Assembly (NCBI GenBank): GCA_009843625.1
Contig: VYDD01000425.1
Location: 1-13,965 of the forward strand
Length of the DNA: 13,965 nucleotides
Source: Gammaproteobacteria bacterium
GTDB taxonomy: Bacteria > Gemmatimonadota > Gemmatimonadetes > Longimicrobiales > Gaopeijiaceae
Direction: 5' to 3'
Below the pieces are notes generated by a model. It did not search any database. It was not told where the DNA came from and worked only from the letters and a program-made list of their open reading frames with translations. Positions within the stretch are counted from its first letter, which is position 1; every line of letters starts with the position of its first letter. Both the position numbers and the translations under genes were made by a program. This document shows positions 6,585-13,965 of this stretch, piece after piece.

Positions 6585-8288
6585 CTACCCCGCGCGCTTG
6601 AGCAACCTCCCCGGCAGCGCGTCGGTCATCTCTCCGTCGTCGATGACCAGCGTACCGTTCACGAACAGGTAGTCGACCCCCTCCGCATAGCGCATCGCGT
6701 TCGAGCCGAATTCGGCCATGTCGCGCAGCTCGGCCGGGTCGAAGACCACCAGGTCGGCGGCCATTCCCGGCGCCACGATGCCGCGGTCGTACAGGCCCAG
6801 CCTGCGGGCGGCCAGCGAAGTCATGCGGCGTATGGCCTCCTCCAGGGTGATCACGCCGTCCTCGCGCACGTACTTGGCGATCACGCGCGGGAAGGCCCCG
6901 AAGGCGCGCGGATGCGAGCTGGCGGTGGACGCGGGGTTCACCGGCGAGGCGTCCGTGTCGATCATCACGAACGGCGCCCGGAACGCCGCCCACTTCTGTT
7001 CCTCGTTCATGCTGAGCGGGTTCACGCTCACGCCCCCGGCCTGCACAAGGTCGAAGAAGGCGTTCCAGGGATCGGTGCCCAGCACTTCCGCGGCCTCGGC
7101 CACGGACCGGTTGATGACCGCGGGATCCACCTCGTCCGACGCGGCCACGATGAGGACGTTGTTCCAGTCCATCCCCACATGCTGATACCAGTTTTCCCAC
7201 TCGGAATCGGTTTCGACCTCGTTCCTCAACTGCGCGCGCAGATCGGGGTCGGAGAGCGTCTCCAGGAAGGCCTGGGTGCCACGCGCGTAGTGCCGGGGAT
7301 GCAGGAATGATCCCAGCCCGATACCGTTTCTCACATAGGGATAGATGTCTGCCGTGACGTCCATTCCCGCGGTGCGCACGGAGTCGATGAGGGCGAGCGC
7401 CTCATCCATCAGCGGCCAGTTGCGCTGGCCCGCCGCCTTCAGGTGGTAGATGTGCACGGGCACGCCCGCGCCTTCGCCGACGGTGATGGCCTCGCGGATG
7501 GCTTCGAGCACCGCGTGGCTTTCGTTGCGCATGTGCGTGAAGTAGACGCCGCCGTATTCGCCCGCGACCGAGGTCAGGGCGATGAGCTCCTCGGTGCTCG
7601 CATAGATGGCGGGCGGATAAATGAGAGAAGTGGACACCCCGACGGCCCCGTCCTCCATCCCCTCGCGCACCAGCTCCCGCATTTCCTCGAGCTGCTCGGG
7701 CGTCGGAGCGACATCCTCCACGCCCAGCACCACTCGCCGCACCTGGGTGAGGCCGACGTCGTGGACCACGTTGATGGGGATGCCGTAGCTCTCCATGATC
7801 GCGAAGTACTCGGAGTACCTGCGCCAGCGCAGCGTGTCGCCGTCGATGACGGGCGGACTCTGCTGGGTTTCGGCGCTCTGGGGCGCGGGCGAGCCCCCCT
7901 CGCCGGAGAGGTAGGTGGTGATGCCCTGGCGGAGCTTGCTCTCGGCGCTCGGAGGATCGGTGATGAGCACCAGGCTGCCCTGGCCCATCATGTCGACGAA
8001 ACCGGGGGTGACGACGCGGTCGCCCGCGTCGATGGTCCGTGCGGCGGCGCGGCCCGAGAGCCGGCCCACGGCGGCGATGCGGTCCCCGCGCACCCCCACG
8101 TCCGCCCGGAACCAGGGGTTGCCGGCGCCGTCCACCACGCGCGCGTTGGTGATCAGCACGTCGAAGGGAGCGTCGGCGGAGGAGGGTCCGTCCCCTGCTT
8201 GCATGCAGGCGCCCACGGCCGTGCAGAGAAAAACGGCTGCCGCGTAGGCTCGGCAAACAGATGTAGTGGGTCGGCGGCGTTCTTCCAT
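6585..8288 (-). CDS. N-acyl-D-amino-acid deacylase family lipoprotein (Amidohydro_3)
   Basis: A metal-dependent amidohydrolase of 567 aa, predicted to hydrolyse N-acyl-D-amino acids or related amides outside the cytoplasm. The start at 8288 has AGAGG 7 nt upstream and gives a lipoprotein signal with lipobox VGAC (Cys28); the frame is open to a GTG at 8510, but that extension is unlikely. Family features in order: FDVLITNARVVDGAGNPW (42-59), TPGFVDM (94-100), RQGITTYLSGEGG (120-132), THMRNES (251-257) with His252, YHLKAAG (281-287) with His282, VTADIYPY (311-318), IDTDASP (443-449) with candidate catalytic Asp446, and the C-terminal PGMAADLVVFDP (507-518). Unusually, the HxH that normally follows GF(I/V)D is replaced by MMGQGS, and the metal-ligand Cys of D-aminoacylase (GNCG) is replaced by GEGG, where Glu130 may serve. 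Such variants exist in related deacylases. It is divergent from the sigma-factor operon. Confidence 0.85.
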   Translation of the reverse strand: MEERRRPTTSVCRAYAAAVFLCTAVGACMQAGDGPSSADAPFDVLITNARVVDGAGNPWFRADVGVRGDRIAAVGRLSGRAAARTIDAGDRVVTPGFVDMMGQGSLVLITDPPSAESKLRQGITTYLSGEGGSPAPQSAETQQSPPVIDGDTLRWRRYSEYFAIMESYGIPINVVHDVGLTQVRRVVLGVEDVAPTPEQLEEMRELVREGMEDGAVGVSTSLIYPPAIYASTEELIALTSVAGEYGGVYFTHMRNESHAVLEAIREAITVGEGAGVPVHIYHLKAAGQRNWPLMDEALALIDSVRTAGMDVTADIYPYVRNGIGLGSFLHPRHYARGTQAFLETLSDPDLRAQLRNEVETDSEWENWYQHVGMDWNNVLIVAASDEVDPAVINRSVAEAAEVLGTDPWNAFFDLVQAGGVSVNPLSMNEEQKWAAFRAPFVMIDTDASPVNPASTASSHPRAFGAFPRVIAKYVREDGVITLEEAIRRMTSLAARRLGLYDRGIVAPGMAADLVVFDPAELRDMAEFGSNAMRYAEGVDYLFVNGTLVIDDGEMTDALPGRLLKRAG

Positions 8289-8513
8289 GGGATGGCCTCT
8301 GGATCGATTGCGTGACCCGGACATCGTAGAGAACGCGCGCGGAGCCAGCCAGACCGGCGGGCTGTAGTAGCGAAGGCCGCGCCATACGCTAACTCTGCAG
8401 GAGTCGCCGGTGTTGCCGGGGCAGGCCGCGCGTCGGATGGGCCCGGCCGCGCCGGGGAAGCTTCGAACAGCCGTTGTCCTCGTCCCACCAAAGTCGAAAG
8501 TAAACAACACCAG
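8289..8513. promoter_or_regulatory. Divergent promoter region between deacylase and sigma-factor genes
   Basis: This 225-bp gap must hold promoters for the deacylase (minus) and the ECF sigma operon (plus). It contains GAAGCTTC (8457-8464) overlapping TTCGAA (8462-8467), and CCGTTGTCCT at 8471-8480, whose exact reverse complement recurs at 9160-9169 in the sigma/anti-sigma gap. TTGTCC at 8474-8479 could be a -35-like element, but no good -10 follows. The sigma gene has no clear ribosome binding site in its leader (8500-8513). Confidence 0.4.
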
Positions 8514-9098
8514 ATGTCAGTTACCAGCCCCAACCCGGATTCGACGCACAACGACGTCCTGACATCGCTGATGGACGAGATCCGCGGGGGATCGGAGCCG
8601 GCCCTGGGGCAGTTGATGGACCTGTGCTGGCCCGAGCTGGTGCGCTACGCGGCGAGTCAGATCGGCGATGTCGACCTGGCGCGCGACATGGCCCAGGAGG
8701 CCTTCATCCAAGTCTGGGAACGGCGGCGGGGATGGCGTCCGCGGGGGTCCGCGCGGGTCTATCTGTACCGCATGGTGCGGCATCTGGTCATCGACGAGAA
8801 GCGCCGGCGGGCGGTGCGGCGGCGCTGGCAGGACCGGCAGGGGCGCGATGATGCGATGCGGGGCGGACAGGCCGCCACCCCGGCCGACGTGCTCGACGCC
8901 AAGCTGCTGGCCGACAGGTTCCGGGCCGCGGTGGCGTCGTTGCCCGGCCGCCGGCGCGAAGTGTTCGAGCTCGTCTTCCAGCGTGGCCTTTCCCACGCGG
9001 AGGCGGCCGCCGTGATGAACGTTTCCGCGCAGACGGTGGCGAACCAGATGTCGACCGCGCTCAGGACCGTGCGCCGGGCGGTGGCGGCCAATGGCTGA
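8514..9098 (+). CDS. ECF-type RNA polymerase sigma factor (FecI-like)
   Basis: The product is 194 aa, a usual length for group-4 sigma factors, directing RNA polymerase to a small regulon. Sigma region 2 spans about 28-100, with the core-binding stretch DLARDMAQEAFIQVW (54-68) and the -10 recognition part GSARVYLYRMVRHLVIDEKRR (78-98). A variable Arg-rich linker follows, then sigma region 4 at about 135-190 with the helix-turn-helix LSHAEAAAVMNVSAQTVANQ (159-178) for the -35 box. The ATG at 8514 is the first in-frame start; the leader lacks an obvious Shine-Dalgarno sequence. A FecR-like anti-sigma gene and a TonB receptor with an STN domain follow in the same direction, the standard arrangement of a cell-surface signalling system. 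Its target promoter probably includes its own operon (inference). Confidence 0.92.
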   Translation: MSVTSPNPDSTHNDVLTSLMDEIRGGSEPALGQLMDLCWPELVRYAASQIGDVDLARDMAQEAFIQVWERRRGWRPRGSARVYLYRMVRHLVIDEKRRRAVRRRWQDRQGRDDAMRGGQAATPADVLDAKLLADRFRAAVASLPGRRREVFELVFQRGLSHAEAAAVMNVSAQTVANQMSTALRTVRRAVAANG

Positions 9099-9148
9099 CC
9101 TGAGCCCGTATCCCGCGTTCCAATAGTAGCCGCCGGCGAGCTGTGCGC

Positions 9149-9184
9149 TTGTCCGGTGTAGGACAACGGTTCCCGGTGGGAACC
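9149..9184 (+). promoter_or_regulatory. Two tandem stem-loops in the sigma/anti-sigma gap
   Basis: TTGTCC (9149-9154), loop GGTGTA, GGACAA (9161-9166) is a perfect 6-bp hairpin. One base later GGTTCCC (9168-9174), loop GGT, GGGAACC (9178-9184) is a perfect 7-bp hairpin. The second ends 2 nt before the GGGAGG (9187-9192) that serves the anti-sigma gene at 9203. No T-run follows. A likely role is in RNA stability, partial termination or translation control of the downstream genes relative to sigma; this is inference. Confidence 0.5.
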
Positions 9185-9202
9185 ACGGGAGGATCGAGAG
9201 AG

Positions 9203-10222
9203 ATGGACGAACTGCTGCTACAGTATCTCCGCGGCCGGACGACCGACGACGAAAGCCGGTCGGTCGAGGCATGGCTCCGCGACACCCCGGACGCCGAGGC
9301 GGAAGTGAACGACCTCCGCCTGCTGGTGGAAGCCGCACGCACGGCCGATCTGGAGGTCGAGCCCGGCACCCCGCCCTCCACCGACATGGTGGTCCGTGAG
9401 GCAGAAGCCCGGAGGGTCGCCGCCATCCGGCGCGCAGACGACCGGGCGCGCAGACGACCCGCGCGCTCCCGTTTCGGCCTGTTCGCGGGCTGGGCCACCG
9501 CGGGCGTCTTTGCGGCGGCGGCCCTGGTCATCTGGGACGCGCGGGAACCGGCCGCGAGCGGCACCGGCGGGGGCAGCCTGGCGTCCCAGGAATTCATCAC
9601 GGGGCCCGGCGAGACCGCGATGGTCCGCCTGGGCGACGGCAGCGTGATCCGCCTGGGTCCGGGCAGCCGGGTGCGCAACGTGGACGGCTCCGCCCGGGCC
9701 GTCGTGCTCGAGGGCGAGGCGTTCTTCTCCATCGCCAGCAACCCGGCACAGCCGTTCCGGGTCACCACCGCGGCGGGCACCGCGCGCGTCCTCGGCACAC
9801 GCTTTCATCTGGCCGCCCAGCTCGACGAGCTCCGGCTCGTGGTCGTCGAGGGAACCGTCGCGCTCGGAACCGCAACCGAGGAAGTTCAGGTCGGCGCCGG
9901 GCAGGCGGCGAGCATCATCGAAGGCCGGACCGGCCCCGTTACCGCGGCGCCCCCGATCGAGGAGGCGGCCACCTGGCTGGAGGGCTTCGTCATCTTCCAG
10001 GACACGCCGCTGGAACTGGCCATTCGGGAAGTCGAGCAACGGTACGGTGCGGAAGTTGCGGTCGAGGATCCGGTCCTGCTGGAGCGGACGCTGACCATGT
10101 GGTTCACGTCGAAATCGCTGGACGAAGTCATGACCGTCATCTGTAACGTCATCGACGCCCAGTGCAGCATCGGCGACGGACGGGTTCGGATGCGGGTGCG
10201 CGACGCGGACGAGGGCCGATGA
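9203..10222 (+). CDS. FecR-like transmembrane anti-sigma factor / sigma regulator
   Basis: The product is 339 aa. The ATG at 9203 is preceded by GGGAGG (9187-9192) about 10 nt upstream; the frame is open to about 9143, but that stretch holds the stem-loops. Residues about 1-50 form a helical cytoplasmic sigma-binding region (LLQYLRGRTTDDESRSVEAW). After an Arg-rich stretch (75-90) comes one membrane segment at about 93-111 (LFAGWATAGVFAAAALVIW). The periplasmic FecR domain spans about 132-240 (GETAMVRLGDGSVIRLGPGS, then VVLEGEAFFSI, FRVTTAAGTARVLGTRF and VEGTVAL). The C-terminal 260-333 (GFVIFQDTPLELAIREVEQR, then LDEVMTVICNVIDAQCSI) resembles the DUF4974/STN-like module common at the end of Bacteroidota-type FecR proteins. 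It should hold the sigma factor inactive and receive the signal from the STN domain of the receptor. Its stop overlaps the receptor start by 4 nt (ATGA). Confidence 0.92.
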   Translation: MDELLLQYLRGRTTDDESRSVEAWLRDTPDAEAEVNDLRLLVEAARTADLEVEPGTPPSTDMVVREAEARRVAAIRRADDRARRRPARSRFGLFAGWATAGVFAAAALVIWDAREPAASGTGGGSLASQEFITGPGETAMVRLGDGSVIRLGPGSRVRNVDGSARAVVLEGEAFFSIASNPAQPFRVTTAAGTARVLGTRFHLAAQLDELRLVVVEGTVALGTATEEVQVGAGQAASIIEGRTGPVTAAPPIEEAATWLEGFVIFQDTPLELAIREVEQRYGAEVAVEDPVLLERTLTMWFTSKSLDEVMTVICNVIDAQCSIGDGRVRMRVRDADEGR

Positions 10223-12957
10223 TTCCGGAACGGAATCGCGGGATCCGCCGGATCATCTCCGCATTGATCGCGGCCGCACTCGTCCTCATCGTCGCCATAC
10301 TCCCCTTCCCCTTCTCCCTCACCGCCCAGGACACCGAGCTGACCGCGCTCAGGGGCGAGATCGGAGTCGACCCCGAGCCCGGCACCCTGCTCGCCGCCGC
10401 CGCGCGCCTCTCCATCGACCGGATGCCGCTGTCCGAAGCCCTGGTTCAGCTCGCCCAGACGTCCCGAATCCAGATCGCCTTCAGCCCCAGCCTCCTCCCG
10501 TCGGAGCGCTTCGTCGACTGCGCCTGCGCAACCCAGAACGTCGCGCGCACCCTCGACCGGCTGCTCGCCGGCACGGAGCTGGGGTACGTGGAACTGGGCG
10601 CCCAGGTCATCATCGTGCCCCGGGCGGCACGGGCAGCGTTGCCCCTGGATGCGACCGTCAGCGGCCGGGTGCGCTCGGAAGTCGAGGTCCCGGTGGCCAG
10701 CGCGACCGCCCGCCTCAGGCTGGCCGCGGACTCCACCGTCGAGAGGGTGACCGGCACCGACGCGCTCGGCTTCTTCGCCTTCCGCGACCTCATGGCCGGC
10801 CGCTACCGCCTGACCATCGGGCGCATCGGCTACGGCCTTCACGATGAGGAGGTCGATCTGGCGCCGAACATGGACCTCGAGCTCGAGATCTCGCTCGCGG
10901 AGGAGGCAATCGAGCTGGATCCCGTCGTCGTCGAGGCCCGCCGCAGCCGCCAGCGGGCACGCTTCGAGGAATCGGCGGGCATCACGGTTCAGGAACTAAG
11001 CGGGGAGGAGCTCAGGAACCTGCCGGGACTGGCGGAGCCGGATCCGGTCCGGGCCGTGAGCATCCTCCCCGGCGTGACCCGGGTGTCCGATTTCACCGCC
11101 GTCCTGAACGTGCGGGGCGGCTCGGGCGATCAGAACCTCTTCCTGATGGACCGCGTGCCGCTTTTCCATCCCTACCATCTGATGGGGATATTCTCGGTCT
11201 TCAATCCGGACATGGTCGAGCGCGCCGAGCTCCGCTCCGGAGGCTTTCCCGCGGAGTACGGGGGGCGGACATCGTCCGTGCTGCTCGTGGAGTCCGACGT
11301 GGGGGACGGCACCCTGGGCGTCGACGCCGGCCTCGGCCTGATCTCGTCGCGGGTGGCGGTTCGGGGCGGTCTCGCGCCCGGGATCCGGGACGGCCTGGGA
11401 CTCGCCGCCGCGCGTTGGAAGGTGTCGGCGCGCCGCAGCTACTGGGACCTGGTGACCAGGCTGACCGACTCCGCATTCCCCTACTCCCTCGCGGACCTCC
11501 AGGCCGTCTTCGAGGGCTGGACCAAGGGAGGCGACCGGGTGCGCATCAATGCGTATTCCGGCCGGGACAGGATCGATCTTCGGGAACTCGAATTCCTGTT
11601 CACGAGCATGGAATCCGTCGTGGACGATCTTGGCGACGATCAGGACCCGGGCTGGAACGTCCGCTGGCCCTGGGGCAACGATGCCGTCGGCGCATCCTGG
11701 ACCCATCTCATGCCCGGCGGAGGGACGCTCGAGGTCCACGGCGCATACTCCCGCTTCGGAGCCCGCTTCAACTTCACGGAGTACGAAGACACGCGGATCG
11801 AGACGGAGATCGGCCAGTCTTCGCTCGGGGCCGATCTGGAACTCCGTCCCACGTCGCGCATGCGATGGAAGTCGGGAGTCGCGGCCGCCCACCGGGAAAG
11901 CCGCAATGTGTCCGAGGGCGTTCCCCTGAACTTCCAGAACAGCGAGGGCAGCGGCTGGGAGTCCAGCGCGTACACACAGTTGGCCTGGACCCCGAGCCGC
12001 CCGTGGCTGCTCGAGGCCGGGCTGCGATGGGACGGCTGGCGACCGCGGGCGGGCCCGACCGAAGCGGTGCCGTCGCCGCGCGTCGCCGTCAAGCGCTTCC
12101 TGGGCGACGGACGCTGGGCGGTGCGCGTGGCGGGAGGACGCCAGGCGCAGTTCCTGCACTCGCTGCGCGACGAGCGGCTGCCGATCGGTATGGACGCGTG
12201 GGTGCTCTCGGGTGAACACGTGCCGGCCGTGATCTCCGACCAGGTCCAGGCGGGCGTGGAGGGCTTCTTCGGCAGCGACCGCGAGTGGTTCGCGTCCGCG
12301 GAGGGCTACCTCCGCACCTTCGATGGCGTGGTCGCTCAGAACTGGGCCGACGATCCGACGGATCCGGCGGACGATCTGCTGGCGGGCGACGGGCGCTCCA
12401 TCGGGATCGACGCCCTGCTGCGCAAGGACGCGGGAAGGACGCGAGGGTGGGTGTCCGTATCGTTTCTGAAAGCCACGCGGTCGTTTGTGGACACGGATGC
12501 GGGCCTGCTGCCCCCGCCGATCATCGAATTCCCGCCGATCTTCGACCGGCGCCTGGAAATCGACGTGGCCGTCCAGCGCGATCTGCCCTGGGGCGTGGAG
12601 GCCGGCCTGCGCTGGAACCTGGGCACGGGCACGCCCTACACGGCCCAACTGGCGAGATTCCGCAAGTACGAGCAGCGGCTGACCGACCTGCGCTATGACT
12701 ATGCGAGCGTCAGGACCGCGGTGCTCGGACCCAGAAACGGGGCCCGGCTTCCCGCCTACCACCGGCTGGACGTCAGTTTGCGCAAGACGTTCAACCGGGA
12801 CTGGGGCACCCTGTCGCCCTACGTCAGCGTGATCAACCTGTACAACCGCAACAACGTGCTGTGGCGCCAGCGCCACTACAACAGCGGGAATCTCACGGCC
12901 CTGGACAACCACATGCTGCCGATCCTGCCCACCCTTGGCGTGGAGATGTCGTTCTGA
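10219..12957 (+). CDS. TonB-dependent outer-membrane receptor with STN signalling domain
   Basis: The product is 912 aa. The ATG at 10219 overlaps the anti-sigma stop (ATGA), with GAGGG just upstream. The signal peptide covers about 1-36 (core ISALIAAALVLIVAILPFPF, ends LTA-QD). An STN (secretin/TonB short N-terminal) domain spans about 57-135 (LSEALVQLAQTSRIQIAFSP, then LDRLLAGTELGYVE). A carboxypeptidase-regulatory-like fold follows at about 144-227 (VSGRVRSEVEVPVASA, then GFFAFRDLMAGRYRLTI). The plug is about 250-360 (LPGVTRVSDFTAVLNVRGGS, then PAEYGGRTSSV). The 22-strand-type barrel fills the rest and ends LGVEMSF with a terminal Phe. STN together with the preceding sigma and FecR genes marks it as a transducing receptor that both imports a ligand and signals its presence. 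No clear TonB box could be picked out. The ligand is unknown. Cys101 and Cys103 lie within the STN domain. Confidence 0.93.
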   Translation: MIPERNRGIRRIISALIAAALVLIVAILPFPFSLTAQDTELTALRGEIGVDPEPGTLLAAAARLSIDRMPLSEALVQLAQTSRIQIAFSPSLLPSERFVDCACATQNVARTLDRLLAGTELGYVELGAQVIIVPRAARAALPLDATVSGRVRSEVEVPVASATARLRLAADSTVERVTGTDALGFFAFRDLMAGRYRLTIGRIGYGLHDEEVDLAPNMDLELEISLAEEAIELDPVVVEARRSRQRARFEESAGITVQELSGEELRNLPGLAEPDPVRAVSILPGVTRVSDFTAVLNVRGGSGDQNLFLMDRVPLFHPYHLMGIFSVFNPDMVERAELRSGGFPAEYGGRTSSVLLVESDVGDGTLGVDAGLGLISSRVAVRGGLAPGIRDGLGLAAARWKVSARRSYWDLVTRLTDSAFPYSLADLQAVFEGWTKGGDRVRINAYSGRDRIDLRELEFLFTSMESVVDDLGDDQDPGWNVRWPWGNDAVGASWTHLMPGGGTLEVHGAYSRFGARFNFTEYEDTRIETEIGQSSLGADLELRPTSRMRWKSGVAAAHRESRNVSEGVPLNFQNSEGSGWESSAYTQLAWTPSRPWLLEAGLRWDGWRPRAGPTEAVPSPRVAVKRFLGDGRWAVRVAGGRQAQFLHSLRDERLPIGMDAWVLSGEHVPAVISDQVQAGVEGFFGSDREWFASAEGYLRTFDGVVAQNWADDPTDPADDLLAGDGRSIGIDALLRKDAGRTRGWVSVSFLKATRSFVDTDAGLLPPPIIEFPPIFDRRLEIDVAVQRDLPWGVEAGLRWNLGTGTPYTAQLARFRKYEQRLTDLRYDYASVRTAVLGPRNGARLPAYHRLDVSLRKTFNRDWGTLSPYVSVINLYNRNNVLWRQRHYNSGNLTALDNHMLPILPTLGVEMSF

Positions 12958-13965
12958 TGGGCGCCGAGGCGCGGGATCACGATGTCGGCCGGGCAGCACG
13001 CCCGATGCGCCGGGCCGGGATTCGTCGCCTGCTGGCGCTGTTGGGGATGATGGTCGGGCTTGCCGGCTGCGACGTGACCGAAGTCCCGACGGGGTCAGGC
13101 CAGAAGATGATCGTCGCCACGGCCACGGTCGTGCTCACCGTCGACCCCGGCGAACCGTCGCGGATCGACACCCGGGCGGTGGCGCTGGTCAGCGAGGCCC
13201 ATCAGCAGGTGTTGGGGGAAGTGCCGGGCGCGGCGGTGCGCATCACCGGCGCGTCGGGGCGCTCCCTGTCGCTTGCGGCGGAAGAGGATCCGTTGGGGGC
13301 CTGCACGGTGCTGCCCGAGGATCTGTATGGGGAGGACAGGCCCTTTGGCATAGTCGGTTCCTGCCATACCAACACTGTGGCGGCCGCCGTCTTCACGCCC
13401 GGCGAGGTGCTCACCCTCGCCGTGACGACGCCGGACGGCGCCGTGCTGGAGGGGACCAGCCGCATGCCCGACGCGTTCGTGCCGCAGGGTCTCTCGGTCG
13501 AGGACGGCCGCTGTCGGGTGGAGCCCGGCACCGGCTATCGCTTCACCTGGGCCCCCGTCGACGGCGCATGGGCCCATGTCGGCGAGGCCGAGATCGCCGG
13601 ACTGAGCCCCGGCCTCTGGTCGTCGTCCGATCCGCTGTACCTGCCGGTCACCGTGCTCGGCCGGGGACACGACGTGACCGACATGGTCTTCCCCGGCGAC
13701 TTCCTGCTCGAGTTGCTGTCCGACGTCGACAACGTGGAGCTGCATCGCACGCTGGACGCGGGACTTCCCGGGGGGGCGCGCGCCGAGGTCACGATGGCGG
13801 CTCTGGACCGCAACTGGGCCAACTGGATCCGGGAGGGCCGGCTGAACATCAACGGGGAGACCGTGGTTCCCTCGGTCTTCGGCGACGGCACCGGGATGTT
13901 CGGCACCGCGGTGCGCTGGAAGGGCGAGGTGGAGTCTCGCGCGGCGGAAGGAGTAGGGGATGTGC
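12957..13965 (+). CDS. DUF4249-like lipoprotein, receptor partner (3' end cut by window)
   Basis: The frame is open from the ATG at 12957, which overlaps the receptor stop by one base (TGATG), to the window end with no stop: 336 codons seen. The signal peptide ends in lipobox GLAGC (Cys38); an in-frame ATG at 13005 would give Cys22 but lacks the overlap. The body is beta-rich: KMIVATATVVLTVD, GEVPGAAVRITGASG, FTPGEVLTLAVTTPDGAVLE and YRFTWAPVDGA, and near residues 309-319 GDGTGMFGTAVRW, recalling the conserved GxGxFG region close to the C-terminus of DUF4249 proteins. In Bacteroidota, DUF4249 genes commonly follow STN-containing TonB receptors, as here. It is probably a surface-exposed lipoprotein assisting substrate capture. 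The family call rests on layout and motif resemblance, not on a profile search. Confidence 0.7.
   Translation, partial: MGAEARDHDVGRAARPMRRAGIRRLLALLGMMVGLAGCDVTEVPTGSGQKMIVATATVVLTVDPGEPSRIDTRAVALVSEAHQQVLGEVPGAAVRITGASGRSLSLAAEEDPLGACTVLPEDLYGEDRPFGIVGSCHTNTVAAAVFTPGEVLTLAVTTPDGAVLEGTSRMPDAFVPQGLSVEDGRCRVEPGTGYRFTWAPVDGAWAHVGEAEIAGLSPGLWSSSDPLYLPVTVLGRGHDVTDMVFPGDFLLELLSDVDNVELHRTLDAGLPGGARAEVTMAALDRNWANWIREGRLNINGETVVPSVFGDGTGMFGTAVRWKGEVESRAAEGVGDV

Noticed and set aside
8289..8510. N-terminal extension of the deacylase to a GTG at 8510 (641 aa)
   Set aside because: The ATG at 8288 has a good ribosome binding site and directly begins a lipoprotein signal peptide; the extension is Arg-rich and would fill the whole divergent promoter region.
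10996..12999. Minus-strand open frame of 667 codons opposite the receptor gene
   Set aside because: The plus strand encodes an unmistakable TonB-dependent receptor; the antisense translation is His/Arg/Gln-rich with no domain.
13095..13906. Minus-strand open frames opposite the last gene
   Set aside because: The plus strand carries a lipoprotein frame with lipobox, open to the window end and overlapping the receptor stop; the antisense frames are shadows.

Overview
The window is high-GC DNA from a Gram-negative bacterium. It encodes several lipoproteins with lipobox signal peptides, two predicted outer-membrane beta-barrels, a TonB-dependent receptor and a FecI/FecR-type sigma/anti-sigma pair. 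The mix of a DUF5916 tail, a Big_2-domain lipoprotein metalloprotease, an Amidohydro_3 N-acyl-D-amino-acid deacylase and a Bacteroidota-style STN receptor with a DUF4249-like lipoprotein suggests Gemmatimonadota or a relative. That assignment is inference from gene content; no rRNA or marker gene is present.

Left third (1-6302) looks accessory. It starts with a 5'-truncated, frameshifted remnant of a DUF5916 outer-membrane protein, preceded by about 87 bp of unrelated DNA. Then comes a lipoprotein with one Ig-like domain and a leishmanolysin-like zinc protease domain (687-2597), closely followed by a small exported glycine-rich protein (2611-3198). A convergent gene on the minus strand encodes an unrecognised outer-membrane barrel (3459-4886). 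A short minus-strand ORF of unknown function (5051-5260) lies next to two tight palindromes. Two adjacent, equally long, homologous small lipoproteins follow (5366-5833 and 5835-6302).

Middle (6303-8513): a minus-strand lipoprotein N-acyl-D-amino-acid deacylase (6585-8288), transcribed divergently from the next block.

Right part (8514-13965) is a compact, higher-GC signalling and uptake operon: ECF sigma factor, FecR-like membrane anti-sigma factor, a 912-aa TonB-dependent receptor with an N-terminal STN signalling domain, and a DUF4249-like lipoprotein cut by the window edge. The last three genes are translationally coupled (4-nt and 1-nt overlaps). The sigma and anti-sigma genes are separated by 104 bp holding two perfect stem-loops just before the anti-sigma ribosome binding site. 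By analogy with Fec systems, ligand binding at the receptor would be passed through STN to FecR and release the sigma factor. The ligand cannot be read from the sequence; the divergent deacylase makes acylated D-amino acids or peptides a speculative possibility.

I see no CRISPR array, tRNA, rRNA or intact insertion sequence. The most interesting items are the tandem lipoprotein paralogues with no family I recognise, the stem-loops in the sigma/anti-sigma gap, and the paired palindromes at about 5281-5312.
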